Shown in pieces: positions 1 through 9,300 of a stretch of 64,000 nucleotides of DNA (its first letter is position 1; each line of letters starts with the position of its first letter). The position numbers and the translations under genes are program-made. This DNA is from JAAZZIT01 sp964480525. Its GTDB lineage: Bacteria; Bacillota; Clostridia; Oscillospirales; Ruminococcaceae. The notes below the pieces were generated by a model that saw only the letters and a list, made by a program, of their open reading frames with translations, was not told the origin of the DNA and ran no database searches. The stretch is from assembly GCA_964480525.1 (NCBI GenBank), contig CAYZOV010000006.1, positions 18,350 to 82,349 on the forward strand, given 5' to 3'.

Positions 1-1226
1 TTTACGTCCCAAATAAACCCCATCATGTCGAAAAATTCACAGTATTCATATCCGCCACTTGTAAAATATTCGTCATTATCACCGTTTATATTATGCAGTA
101 TTGCATTTAAATGCCAGTCGGCGGCTTCAAATTCTTTAGTTTTTAAATCATAAGTACCCAGCTGACATAGCGAATTTTCAAATTCTTCCATTTCGTTCTC
201 TTCAAAACTATAAAGTTTTTTATAATACAAATCGTTCAATTCCCCATACTCATCATGGTATTTATAGTAGGAATCAGTATAATAAGTACACGCAATTTTA
301 CCGTTTTTTACCACACTGCCGAAAGAATTATATTTACTATTATCTACTATCAAAACATTTCCGTCACCGCAAGCGAAATAATTAAAGCCGTCAACTCCAA
401 AATAAAAATAATTTTCGCCAAGATATTCGAGGTTATCAGGGCTGGAAATATTGTCGCACTTGTAAATCCAGTTTCCCTGCGTGTCGATAAGTCCGTAAAC
501 ATTTTCATCTTTTATGCCCGTAAAAGCCACGCCGTATTCATTAAATGACGTGGAATCCCAATAATCAAATTTTTCAAGTTCGGGAATAATTTCACCGTCA
601 GTACCAATGTAATAACTTCTGTAATCTGTACTATTAGGAAATTCAGCAAGAGCAATGCCGTCTTTTGAAAAATTTTCAACACTTTTGAATTTAGGCTCTA
701 TTATGTATTCACCTTTAGTGTTGATAAACCCATACAGCCAATCGTCATTTTTTCTTTCACCTACAACAGCATACCCCGATTCGTTGAAAGGTTCGGCATA
801 GTCAAACTTTGCTTCAATCACAACATTGTCGTTGCTGTCGATATATCCGTATTTTATATCATCTTCTATATCATCTTCGTAAAAATCTTCAAAATCGGCA
901 TAAAGAAGATATCCATTAGAAGAAAGTCCCAAAACATTATGGGAATATGTATAATATTTGTTTTCGGCAACATCATAAAACCCAAATTCTACAGGGGTTT
1001 CCATTCTGTAATCTTCACTGTTTACGTCGTCAAGACCCTCCATATAATCCCAAATGGTATAATAATACAACTGATAATTACACGCTTTTTCGTAAAGGTC
1101 TGACTTTTGGGCAGACGAACCGCCATTATCCGAAGAATCCGACTTGTTATTGCCGTGGTCATTTTCTGCGCAAGAGCATAACATTAAAGCCGCCAAAGTT
1201 AATGCTAAAATTTTTCTGTGTTTCAT
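1..1226 (-). CDS. WG-repeat lipoprotein, 3' end outside window
   Basis: The reading frame opens at the ATG at 1226 behind a good ribosome site (AGGAG) and stays open to the window edge, so the C-terminus is missing. The first residues form a lipoprotein signal (hydrophobic run, then LCSC with the modified Cys at about 19), followed by a Ser/Asp/Gly-rich spacer. The rest carries WG-type beta repeats, seen as YGYIDSNDN, YGFINTKGE and YGLIDTQGNW, each followed by an aromatic/acidic strand. WG-repeat lipoproteins are exported surface proteins of unknown role. It is third in a minus-strand operon after the DUF4190 and DUF2752 genes, 21 bp behind the latter. The family call is firm; the function is unknown. 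Confidence 0.85.
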   Translation of the reverse strand, partial: MKHRKILALTLAALMLCSCAENDHGNNKSDSSDNGGSSAQKSDLYEKACNYQLYYYTIWDYMEGLDDVNSEDYRMETPVEFGFYDVAENKYYTYSHNVLGLSSNGYLLYADFEDFYEDDIEDDIKYGYIDSNDNVVIEAKFDYAEPFNESGYAVVGERKNDDWLYGFINTKGEYIIEPKFKSVENFSKDGIALAEFPNSTDYRSYYIGTDGEIIPELEKFDYWDSTSFNEYGVAFTGIKDENVYGLIDTQGNWIYKCDNISSPDNLEYLGENYFYFGVDGFNYFACGDGNVLIVDNSKYNSFGSVVKNGKIACTYYTDSYYKYHDEYGELNDLYYKKLYSFEENEMEEFENSLCQLGTYDLKTKEFEAADWHLNAILHNINGDNDEYFTSGGYEYCEFFDMMGFIWDV

Positions 1227-1247
1227 TAAATCACTCCTAATTTTTAA

Positions 1248-1652
1248 TTAACATAAAGTCAGAAAAGGTACAAAATTTCTGGCGATATAATAAATTATCA
1301 AAAAAGTTAAAGTTATAGCAAGGAATAAATAATTTCTGGGGATTATCCTAAGTTTTTTTCCGAAAACAAAAGCGACAACCTCAATATAAAATGCCAAGAC
1401 AAGACAGACGACGACAAAAGGCGTAATGTTATATCCCAAAGAAGTGAAAATTTTTCCACTAAGCAGGGATTGAACGCTTCGTGTATTCCCGCAGGCAGGA
1501 CAAAGATAGCCTGTTTTTTGGTGAAAATCGCATTTTGGAAAATTAAAACTTAGGTTAATTAAAGAATCTTTAAGCAAAAAAATCAGCAGAGCGAACAACG
1601 GGACAAATAACGCTGTCAGCTCTGCTAAAATTTTTTTCGTTTTTAACGTCAT
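1248..1652 (-). CDS. DUF2752 family membrane protein
   Basis: This is a 134-residue integral membrane protein. It has a hydrophobic N-terminal segment (about residues 12-30), then the hallmark CPACGNTRS motif near residue 51, which matches the CPxCGxTR signature of DUF2752, and two more membrane segments in the C-terminal half. The biochemical role of the family is not known. It starts 6 bp after the stop of the DUF4190 gene, so the two are co-transcribed, a pairing that is common in Clostridia. Confidence 0.8.
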   Translation of the reverse strand: MTLKTKKILAELTALFVPLFALLIFLLKDSLINLSFNFPKCDFHQKTGYLCPACGNTRSVQSLLSGKIFTSLGYNITPFVVVCLVLAFYIEVVAFVFGKKLRIIPRNYLFLAITLTFLIIYYIARNFVPFLTLC

Positions 1653-1658
1653 AAAATA

Positions 1659-1934
1659 TTAAAAAATACTTAGTGCGTCAAGAATTGCAGCGCCTGTAGC
1701 GATAGTGATTATCGCAGGGACAAGGCTGACAATTGAACAAACAAGTCCCGCAATGCCCATACCTTTACCGCCTTTTCCGCTTTTGATTCCGACCGCCGCC
1801 AGAATAATACCAACAACGGCGCACGGAATAGAAACGTAATAATAACAGCCTGAAACTAGAGCTACAATTCCCAAAACCATTGAAGTTACGGAACAACCGC
1901 TGACAGGGTTTTGATTTTGATTCTGATTATCCAT
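1659..1934 (-). CDS. DUF4190-type small membrane protein
   Basis: This 91-residue protein has an Asn/Gln-rich soluble head (about 12 residues) followed by two long hydrophobic segments separated by a Gly/Lys-rich turn (KSGKGGKGMG), the usual shape of DUF4190 proteins. The start follows GGAGAGTG. It is the first gene of a minus-strand operon with the DUF2752 protein and the WG-repeat lipoprotein. No function is known; a role at the cell envelope is only an inference from topology. Confidence 0.75.
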   Translation of the reverse strand: MDNQNQNQNPVSGCSVTSMVLGIVALVSGCYYYVSIPCAVVGIILAAVGIKSGKGGKGMGIAGLVCSIVSLVPAIITIATGAAILDALSIF

Positions 1935-2093
1935 TAAATCACTCTCCTAGAATTTATTTGCAATTTCTTTGCATAATTATTGTACCATACTAACAGCATT
2001 TTTGCAATAGTTATGTAATACAAAAGTAATGCAAAGTAATTGTATATTTTTCACAGAAAAAATTGCATAATTAAATAAAGGAGCGTGTAATTT

Positions 2094-2288
2094 ATGTGGA
2101 AAATTCAAAAAGGATATAATACAGTTAGCAAGACATTTCGATTGCCCGAAGAATTGGTAAGCGAATTGGACAGGTTGGCATACGAAAACAATTTGTCGCT
2201 GAACCAGTTGATAATACAATGTCTGAATTTTGCGTTGGAAAACCTTGACACGGATAATTCTTCGGACAAAATCGACATACACAAATAA
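2094..2288 (+). CDS. Small ribbon-helix-helix (Arc/CopG-like) DNA-binding protein
   Basis: The 64-residue product has a basic strand (KTFRLPEELVSELDRLA) followed by a second helix (NLSLNQLIIQCLNFALENL), the ribbon-helix-helix layout of Arc/CopG-type repressors, and an acidic tail. The start is set by AAAGGAG eight bases upstream. It is monocistronic, with a strong hairpin terminator just downstream, and is divergent from the DUF4190 operon, so it may regulate that operon. The target is unknown. Confidence 0.7.
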   Translation: MWKIQKGYNTVSKTFRLPEELVSELDRLAYENNLSLNQLIIQCLNFALENLDTDNSSDKIDIHK

Positions 2289-2312
2289 AATTTCGTGAAT
2301 TTTCAGTAAACA

Positions 2313-2349
2313 AAAAGCATACTCACCCATTAAAAGTGAGTATGCTTTT
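2313..2349 (+). terminator. Intrinsic terminator of the ribbon-helix-helix gene
   Basis: A 14-bp perfect stem (2313-2326 with 2336-2349) closes a 9-nt loop and ends in a TTTT run. Confidence 0.85.
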
Positions 2350-2386
2350 ATTGTTTTCTTAGTTGAATTGTCGCAAAATCAAAGTT

Positions 2387-2410
2387 AAAGTTTACGGTTT
2401 TGTAAACTTT
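2387..2410 (-). terminator. Possible terminator of malQ
   Basis: A perfect 9-bp inverted repeat (AAAGTTTAC and its complement) with a 6-nt loop lies 45 bp past the malQ stop. The T-tract on the minus strand is broken, so termination is only plausible. Confidence 0.4.
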
Positions 2411-2454
2411 GGTACGCGTTAGAGTTACAGCTTATTTAACTAGAAATTACGCCG

Positions 2455-3963
2455 TTAACGATTATACAATTGAGTTAAATGTTTGAGTTTTTCAGCAATT
2501 TCAGGGGTTAAGGCGTCGGGAGTTACTCTGAATTTCCAGTTTGTTCCAATTGTAGACGGTATATTCATTCGTGAAGCAGAGCCAAGCTCCAAAACGTCTT
2601 GAATTTGAGCAATTGCCAAGTCGGAAACGCTACTCCAAGCAAGGCGAATCATACCCTCGCAAATGCCTTTTCGGGTTTTAACGTTAAGATATTGTTTACA
2701 GAAATTTAATTCTTTGCCTTTCAAAGATTTTGCCCAGCCTACCACCGTGTCGTTGTCGTGAGTTCCCGTATAGCAAACGCAGTTGGAATTTTGGAAATTG
2801 TGTGGCAAATACGGACTTTTTGCGGTTGAATCGAAGCCAAATTCAAGCACTTTCATGCCGGGAAAACCGCATTTTTTCAAAAGTTTTTCAACGGATTTGG
2901 TGATAAATCCCAAATCTTCGGCGATAATATTCACGTCGCCAAGTTCCATTTTTACGGTTTTGAAAAGGTCGTAACCCACGCCCTTAACCCACCTGCCGTT
3001 TACGGCGTCGGGACTGCCGAACGGAATTGCATAAAAGCTGTCAAACCCCCTAAAATGGTCGATTCTGATAATGTCGTACAGCTTTTGCGCCGCCTTGATA
3101 CGGTCAAGCCAAAATTCATAACCCGTAAATTCGTGGTATGGCCAGTCGTAAAGCGGGTTGCCCCAAAGTTGACCCAACGGCGAAAAACAGTCAGGCGGAC
3201 AACCAGCCACTTCGACAGGTCTTTTTAACGAATCAAGGTAAAAAAGTTCAGGTTTTGTCCACACTTCTACGCTATCATATGCGACATAGATTGGAATATC
3301 GCCTAGAATTTGGATTCCTTTTTCGTTAGCATATTGTTTCAGCGCCGACCATTGTTTATAAAATTCATATTGCAAAAATGCGTAAAAATCTATCTCGTCA
3401 CAAAGGGTTTTTTCGGCGTTTTCCATAGCTTTTTCTTCGCAAAAAGCCAGTTCTTTTTCCCATTTATCCCACGAAGCGCCATTATGTTGACTTTTCAGCG
3501 CCATAAACAAGCCGTAATTTTTCGTCCAAGAGTTCTCCTTTTTAAAACTTTTAAACCGGGAGATATTTCCTTTTTGGATAAAATTCTTATATGCTTGTTT
3601 CAAAAGTGGAAAAGTATTATTAAATATTTTTTCATAATCAACGTTTGAAGAATCGCTTCCCCAGTCGTATTTTTCCACATCAGTCTTAGTTAAAAAACCT
3701 TCCTCAATAAGGGTGTCAAGGTCGATAAAATAGGGATTTCCCGCATTAACCGAAAAACTTTGGTAGGGTGAATCGCCGAAACTTGTTGGAGAAAGCGGCA
3801 GAATTTGCCAAACTTTTTGCCCCGCACTTTCAAGCCAATCTACAAATTCATAGGCTTCTTTGCCCATTCGTCCGATTCCATACGGTGACGGCAGACTGGA
3901 AATGTGCATTATCACGCCTGATGAACGATTATTTTTCTTTTTCATATGTACCACGTCTTTCAT
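2455..3963 (-). CDS. malQ: 4-alpha-glucanotransferase (amylomaltase)
   Basis: MalQ moves alpha-1,4-glucan segments between maltodextrins in the cytoplasm and so feeds glycogen or starch breakdown. The 502-residue protein is a full-length GH77 enzyme. It opens with SGVIMHISSLPSPYGIG and carries the catalytic motifs in order: RIDHFRG (nucleophile Asp), AEDLG (acid/base Glu) and THDND (transition-state Asp). Two starts are possible, the ATG at 3963 and a second ATG at 3945 (MKKKNNRSS); neither has a convincing ribosome site. It stands alone, so it probably has its own promoter in the gap before 4218. The family assignment is secure. Confidence 0.95.
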   Translation of the reverse strand: MKDVVHMKKKNNRSSGVIMHISSLPSPYGIGRMGKEAYEFVDWLESAGQKVWQILPLSPTSFGDSPYQSFSVNAGNPYFIDLDTLIEEGFLTKTDVEKYDWGSDSSNVDYEKIFNNTFPLLKQAYKNFIQKGNISRFKSFKKENSWTKNYGLFMALKSQHNGASWDKWEKELAFCEEKAMENAEKTLCDEIDFYAFLQYEFYKQWSALKQYANEKGIQILGDIPIYVAYDSVEVWTKPELFYLDSLKRPVEVAGCPPDCFSPLGQLWGNPLYDWPYHEFTGYEFWLDRIKAAQKLYDIIRIDHFRGFDSFYAIPFGSPDAVNGRWVKGVGYDLFKTVKMELGDVNIIAEDLGFITKSVEKLLKKCGFPGMKVLEFGFDSTAKSPYLPHNFQNSNCVCYTGTHDNDTVVGWAKSLKGKELNFCKQYLNVKTRKGICEGMIRLAWSSVSDLAIAQIQDVLELGSASRMNIPSTIGTNWKFRVTPDALTPEIAEKLKHLTQLYNR

Positions 3964-4033
3964 TTTAGTTTTAGGTTATTTATAAAATAGCGATTTAAAT
4001 TGTCAGGTAAAAATTTGGTGATTTTAGCTAAAT

Positions 4034-4062
4034 TTTACAAAGTGAAATTGTGCAGATATACA
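4034..4062 (+). promoter_or_regulatory. Candidate sigma-A promoter
   Basis: TTTACA and TATACA are separated by 17 bp. The hairpin at 4084-4112 would lie only about 15 nt into the transcript, so this promoter may act on the gene at 4218 through that leader hairpin or may be fortuitous. Confidence 0.4.
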
Positions 4063-4083
4063 AAGTTAAAATAAATTTTCTTC

Positions 4084-4112
4084 AAAGTTGCATGGATTCG
4101 TGCAACTTTTTT
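4084..4112 (+). terminator. Leader hairpin with T-tract, orphan terminator or attenuator
   Basis: A 9-bp perfect stem (AAAGTTGCA and its complement) with an 8-nt loop is followed by TTTTTT on the plus strand. No plus-strand gene precedes it within 1.7 kb, so it is either a short-RNA terminator or an attenuator in the leader of the gene at 4218. Confidence 0.5.
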
Positions 4113-4217
4113 GATGTTTTTACTCCCTTTGTGAAAGTCAGATTTTTAGGTGAGAAAAAATCAAGTTTTCAAAGGAACTACAAATGTAAAATTAAATTAA
4201 ACTAAAGGAGAATTTTT

Positions 4218-4823
4218 ATGAGTGATTTTATTACAATTTATGCAAAAGACAAGGATTTAAACACTTCCCCAATCAGGTCGCTTTTGCGACAGGGTGAGAA
4301 AAACGCCGACACCGTTCTGATTAAATTAAACCGTTTTTACGGCGAACACGACTTGTCGGAGTTCGGGTTCGTGATTGAGGGGGTAAACAGCGAAAATACC
4401 CTTTCTATTCAGGCATTGAGAAAAGAATACGACGAAAAATCCGTGACTCTGACTTGGCAGATTTCCGAAAATTTCACCGCCGTAGGTGGCTCGTTAAAGC
4501 TGACTTTAAAGGCAATTGACGAAGCAAATGATGTTAAAATTCTTATAGACGGCGGAGAAGTTGAAGTATGCGGCGACGAAAATTCAAAATATGTTTCAGC
4601 TGAAGTTTCTGAAAGCTTATTAAGCCAAATTGAATCGTCAATTGCAGATTTTTCGGCAAAATTTGACAGCATAGCCAAAGAAAAAGTTGAAAAGGCAGTT
4701 GCCGATTATCTCAGCGGAGAATTTGTCATAAGTAGTGACATTTCACGCATTGTAAAAATTTCACAAGAAGATTATGACGCTTTGTCAGAACCCGACGAAA
4801 AGACGCTATATGTCGTAGTTTAG
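4218..4823 (+). CDS. Phage baseplate/tail-fibre-like protein, orphan
   Basis: The 201-residue product is not an enzyme I recognise. Its N-terminal half resembles the beta-rich N-domain of phage baseplate upper proteins. Its last residues (VKISQEDYDALSEPDEKTLYVV) fit the tail-protein ending in which a YDAL...TLY strand repeats across many Firmicutes phage structural genes. The start is set by AAAGGAG. There are no phage genes next to it: malQ lies on one side and spoVS on the other. It could be a domesticated relic. Homology is judged by eye from the C-terminal motif, so the call is moderate. Confidence 0.5.
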   Translation: MSDFITIYAKDKDLNTSPIRSLLRQGEKNADTVLIKLNRFYGEHDLSEFGFVIEGVNSENTLSIQALRKEYDEKSVTLTWQISENFTAVGGSLKLTLKAIDEANDVKILIDGGEVEVCGDENSKYVSAEVSESLLSQIESSIADFSAKFDSIAKEKVEKAVADYLSGEFVISSDISRIVKISQEDYDALSEPDEKTLYVVV

Positions 4824-4858
4824 GGATATTCAAGATTAAAATTTGATTTTGAAAAACA

Positions 4859-4880
4859 AAACCTCGGCTAAGCGAGGTTT
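4859..4880 (-). terminator. Terminator of spoVS (works both ways)
   Basis: An 8-bp stem (AAACCTCG with CGAGGTTT) with a 6-nt loop is followed on the minus strand by a T-rich run. It lies 13 bp past the spoVS stop and 36 bp past the plus-strand gene at 4218-4823. Confidence 0.75.
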
Positions 4881-4892
4881 CATTTTGTGCAA

Positions 4893-5153
4893 CTATCTTT
4901 GTTCACAAATAAGCTTAATAGCCGTTCTGCTTTCGCCGTCAATGACAACATTTGCAAACGCCGGCACGCAAATCATGTCGATTCCAACCTGCGCAAGATA
5001 TCCTCTGGCAATTGCAACCGATTTTACCGCCTGATTGGTTGCGCCTGCGCCAACAGCTTGAACCTCGACCGCTCCGCTGTCACGAATCACGCCTGCGATT
5101 GCGCCTGCGACCATGTTCGGCACAGACCTTGATGAAACTTTTAAAATTTCCAT
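4893..5153 (-). CDS. spoVS: Stage V sporulation protein S
   Basis: SpoVS is a small, highly conserved regulator; in Bacillus subtilis its mutants are blocked at stage V (coat and heat resistance). The product here is 86 residues, exactly the family length, and keeps the family's core MEILKVSSRSVPNMVAGAIA and VGAGATNQAVKSVAIARGYL. A ribosome site (GGAAAGGG) precedes the ATG. It lies downstream of ymdB on the same strand, the order also seen in B. subtilis. It supports the view that this organism sporulates. Confidence 0.95.
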   Translation of the reverse strand: MEILKVSSRSVPNMVAGAIAGVIRDSGAVEVQAVGAGATNQAVKSVAIARGYLAQVGIDMICVPAFANVVIDGESRTAIKLICEQR

Positions 5154-5295
5154 TACAAAACCCTTTCCTAATTGTTACGATACGTCGTTATGGTATCAAA
5201 TATTTGTTGCAATGTTTTATTTATTATAACAAAGATTTACAATTTTTGCAATAGTATTTTACAATTTTCAAAGGGTTAGTCGTAATTTTTGTTAA

Positions 5296-6063
5296 TTATC
5301 TCTCAATTATCCTTTCAATTTTGGTGGATTTGCCTAATTTTTCATCAAATTCGACGATAACTCCGTTAAGGAAACACGGATTTGGGCTTTCAACAAATCG
5401 TACTGGATAGTGAAAACGCTGTTTGTCAATGGCGGGTTTGATGTCAACGCCCAAAACGGACATTTCAGGACCGGTCATTCCAACGTCGGTAATGTAGGCG
5501 GTGTGGTTGGCTAAGATAGCTTCGTCAGCCGTCTGAACGTGGGTGTGTGTTCCTAAAACAGCTGTTGCACGTCCTGCAAGATAATGTCCCAGAGCCTTTT
5601 TTTCCGCCGTTGCTTCTGCGTGAATGTCAACAAATATGTTCTTTGTTTGAATTTTCTGTAAAATATCATCAATGATTTCAAAAGGGTTTTGTAACGGTTC
5701 TGAAAATACAACGCCCTGAAGATTCACAACAGCAACGCTAAATGCACCAAAATCTAAAGTACAAACGCCTTTTCCGATTACGCCGTCAGGATAGTTTGCC
5801 GGGCGAATAAGGTAGTCAAATTCGTCAAAAATTTCCACGCTTTCACGTCTTTTGAACGAATGATTCCCTGTTGTAACCACGTCAACCCCCGCGTTTATCA
5901 GCATTTCAAGACTTTTGCGGGTTATTCCGTTGCCCTGAGCGGAGTTTTCGCCATTGACGACAACTATGTCAATATTGTTTCGCTTTTTAATTTCGCCGAT
6001 TTTCGATTGCAGAAAATCGCAACCGGATTTCCCTACAACATCTCCTACAAAGAGCAGTTTCAA
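5296..6063 (-). CDS. ymdB: YmdB-family metallophosphoesterase (cyclic-nucleotide phosphodiesterase type)
   Basis: The 255-residue protein belongs to the TIGR00282 metallophosphoesterase family; B. subtilis YmdB cleaves cyclic nucleotides and affects biofilm and sporulation decisions. Metal-binding motifs appear in order: FVGDVVG (Asp), NGENSAQG (Glu/Asn), GNHSF (Asn-His), DIHAEATAEK (His/Glu) and GTHTHVQTAD (His-x-His). The length is typical. It precedes spoVS on the same strand with a 140-bp gap, so the two may share a transcript. Upstream of it lies the long repeat field. Confidence 0.92.
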   Translation of the reverse strand: MKLLFVGDVVGKSGCDFLQSKIGEIKKRNNIDIVVVNGENSAQGNGITRKSLEMLINAGVDVVTTGNHSFKRRESVEIFDEFDYLIRPANYPDGVIGKGVCTLDFGAFSVAVVNLQGVVFSEPLQNPFEIIDDILQKIQTKNIFVDIHAEATAEKKALGHYLAGRATAVLGTHTHVQTADEAILANHTAYITDVGMTGPEMSVLGVDIKPAIDKQRFHYPVRFVESPNPCFLNGVIVEFDEKLGKSTKIERIIER

Positions 6064-7037
6064 TATAATTCCTCCATATTTGTAAATTTTATATGTTTAT
6101 TTTATAATCGTATTGTGTTCGTATGATAGACTTATTATATATATTTTGTTTATTTTCGTCTTGCTATTGACTATCGATTTTTAAGGTGGAAATTTTCATT
6201 ACCTTTGAACTTATTATAACACAATCTCGTTGCAAATGTCAACAGGACAAAATCAGCGGTTGGGTTTTTGAGTTATTTCATTTTAAATAGTATATCTCTT
6301 GGTGGTTGATTGGATTTAGGGTTGCAAAATGGATTAAGTGGTGAAAAATGTGCGTTAATTTTGGGAATGCAAGCGAAAAAAATCGGCATATTTCTGGTTA
6401 GGAAAAAGCTAGAAAAAGAGTTACGGAGCGATTCCCTTTTTTGTACTATTTAATAGTATGGGTTTAGCCGTGTTGAAAAAAAAGAGTGTGCTAAAGTGTA
6501 GATTAAGCTTAAATATTTTAACTGTTCTCCGTCGTCGTGGTGAGGTGTTTTTTTTGGGGGTGGTGAGGGGTAGGTTTGGAGGTTGGTGGGGTGAAATGGT
6601 GTGGAACGTTGCGGGCAGTTGGGCGGAACGGGGGAATAGTTAAAAATATTACGGATTAGTTGAGTTAATTAGGGCAAAAGTGTTGTTGATTCCATAATCT
6701 TATAAAAATGGAATTTTAAGTTTGACGTGAGGATATAATTTAGAAAAGTTAGCTATTAGTAAAAGTTTTAACTGTGACTTTGTTCCTATGGTCAGGAGTT
6801 TATGAGTTGGACGTGGGCGGTTAGTTAGGCGGAACGGGGGTTGAAGTGCGATTTCCTTTTTGTGTACTATTATAAATGAGGTATGGGTTTGTGGGTGTTG
6901 AAAAACGGAGTGTGCTAAGCCAAAGATTAAGGATAAATGTTTTAACTGTTCTCCGCCGTCGTGGTGAGCTGCGTTTGAGGGGGGTGAGGTGGGAGCGTTG
7001 GTTGTTGGTTGGGCAAAACGGTGTGGAATGTTACGGG

Positions 7038-7281
7038 CGGTTGGGCGGAACATAAGTGAGTGGGTGGTTAATAGGTAGAGTGGGGCGAAATGAGATAATG
7101 CAGAGTAAAGGCATGAAATAGATGAGTTAAAAGTGGCAGAGCGTGGTGCGATTTATCGTTGTGTTGGAAAAATTCTAAATAGGATTTTTGAAACATAGTA
7201 GTTAAATGTTTTGACTAAGGCTTATACCTATAGTCAAAGGTTTTGGAGTTGGACGTGGGCGGTTAGTTAGGCGAAATGGGA
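7038..7281 (+). repeat. 244-bp near-identical duplication, copy 1
   Basis: This block is repeated at 8012-8255 (offset 974 bp) without indels and with about one difference before its last few bases. It contains an internal inverted repeat, TTTGACTA and TAGTCAAA, around 7213-7241. Confidence 0.85.
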
Positions 7282-8011
7282 GTTGGGGTGCGATTCCCTT
7301 TTTGTGTACTATTTAATAGTATGGTTAGGCGTGTTGAAAAATAGAGTATGCTAAGCCAAAGGTTAAGGCTAAATGTTTTAACTGTTCTCCGCCGTCGTGG
7401 TTAGGTGGGGTTGGGAGTGAGGTGGGAGCGTTGGTTGTTGGTTGGGCAAAACGGTGTGGAACGTTACGGGCGGTTGGGCGAAATGGGAGTTGCGGAGCAA
7501 TTCCCTTTTGTGTACTATTTAAATGTGGTATGGTTTTGAGTGTGTTGAAAAAAGGAGTGTGCTAAGCCTAAGATTAAGGATAAATGTTTTAACTGTTCTC
7601 CGCCGTCGTGGTTAGGTGGGGTTGGGAGTGAGGTGGGAGCGTTGGTTGTTGGTTGGGCAAAACGGTGTGGAACGTTGCGGACGGTCGGTGGGGTGGTATG
7701 GGTATGAGTGGGCAGTTAAGTGCCAAAGTGGTGCTAAGTGGTGAAAAATGTGCGTTAATTTTGGGAGTACAAGCGGAAAAATCGGGATATTTTTGGGTAA
7801 AAAAAACTAGAACGGGAGTTGCGGTGCGATTCCCTTTTTTTGTACTATTTAAATGTGGTATGGTTTTGGGTGTGTTGAAAAACGGAGTGTGCTAAAGCGA
7901 AGATTAAGGCTAAATGTTTTAACTATTTTTTGCCGTCGTGGTTAGGTGGGGTTGGGAGTGAGGTGGGAGCGTTGGTTGTTGGTGGGGTGAAACGGTGTGG
8001 AACGTTGCGGA

Positions 8012-8255
8012 CGGTTGGGCGGAACATAAGTGAGTGGGTGGTTAATAGGTAGAGTGGGGCGAAATGAGATAATGCAGAGTAAAGGCATGAAATAGATGAG
8101 TTAAAAGTGGCAGAGCGTGGTGCGATTTATCGTTGTGTTGGAAAAATTCTAAATAGGATTTTTGAAACATAGTAGTTAAATGTTTTGACTAAGGCTTATA
8201 CCTATAGTCAAAGGTTTTGGAGTTGGACGTAGGCGGTTAGTTAGGCGAAATGGGA
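8012..8255 (+). repeat. 244-bp near-identical duplication, copy 2
   Basis: Second copy of the block at 7038-7281. The near identity contrasts with the looser similarity of the seven core repeats around it, so this duplication is recent or kept uniform by gene conversion. Confidence 0.85.
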
Positions 8256-9239
8256 ATTACGGTGCGATTACCTTTTTTGTGTACTATTATAAATGAGGTA
8301 TGGTTTTTGGGGGGTTGAAAAATAGAGTATGCTAAGCCAAAGATTAAGGTTAAATGTTTTAGCTGTTTTTTCGTCGCCGTTGTGAAGTGGTTTTTTTAGG
8401 GGTGAGGGGATGGCGTTGGTTGTTGGCTGGGCAAAACGGTGTGGAACGTTGCGGGCGGTTGGGCGGAATGGGAGTTGCGGTGCGATTCCCTTTTTGTGTA
8501 CTATTTAATAGTATGGGTTTAGGCGTGTTGAAAAACGGAGTGTGCTAAGCCAAAGATTAAGGATAAGTGTTTTAACTGTTTTTCTGCCGCCATTTTGGGG
8601 TGGCTTCTTAGCTGTGAGGAGTAAAAGAGTGGTCGGTGTGGTGAAGAAATGGGACTAAATAGTATGGAACGTTGCGGGCGGTTGGTCGAAACGTGCTAAA
8701 TGGTGGGGATAGTTAAAAATATCACGGATTAGTTAAGCTAAATGGCGCAAAAGTGGGGTTGATTCAATTATTTATGGGATAATGGAATTTTAAGTTTGAC
8801 GTGAGGATATAATTTAGAATAGTTGGTTATTGTTTAAATGTTTTAACTGTAGCTTTGCTGTAGTGGGGTGACTTTGGTTGTTGGTGGGGTGAAATGTGGT
8901 GGAATGTTACGGGCGGTTGGTCGAAATGTGCTAAATGGTGGGGGATAGTTAAAAATATCACGAATTAGTTGAGTTAAATGGGGCAAAAGTGGAGCTAATT
9001 GGATAAGTTCATGAGAAAAAATTGGTTTTGAGGACAGAATTTGGTATGAAATTACAGAAAAAAGCCTTAAAAATGGCGGGTTTGGGTTTAAAAATTGACG
9101 TTATTACAAGTTAAAAAGAAATTTGAGAAAAAAGTCGGATTAGTGTAGAAAAAATTCCCAAAAAAATTGCGTATAAGTGGTTATGAACTGTAAACTTACA
9201 CAAATATTTGATTTATTCATAAAAATTTTGCCAAAATGT

Positions 9240-9268
9240 TTGACTTTTTATAAAAATAGCGATATAAT
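9240..9268 (+). promoter_or_regulatory. Promoter of hup
   Basis: TTGACT and TATAAT with a 17-bp spacer, 32 bp upstream of the HU start codon. Confidence 0.85.
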
Positions 9269-9300
9269 TTAGGCAGTAAATCATGAGAGGACGGATTTTT

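Larger units (their letters stand above)
6300..9010. repeat. Gene-free field of long-period imperfect repeats
   Basis: No credible gene occurs between ymdB and hup. The plus strand is rich in G and T and is built from recurring blocks. The core block contains a GCGATTCCCTTTT run, then TACTATTTAATAGTA (an inverted repeat), then GTGTGCTAAGCC and GTTTTAACTGTTCTCC. I count seven copies, with the TAC of the palindrome near 6444, 6865, 7307, 7513, 7843, 8282 and 8500. Spacings are about 206-218 bp or about 420-440 bp, with one of 330, so the basic period is roughly 215 bp. Further blocks recur: GTTGGTTGTTGG, AACGTTGCGGGCGG and AGTTAAAAATATYACG. A few short open frames here are chance products of the bias. 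Confidence 0.85.

Noticed and set aside
6458..7895. Short open frames within the repeat field (61-117 codons)
   Set aside because: They follow the G/T bias, lack ribosome sites, are not preserved between repeat copies and encode low-complexity sequence.
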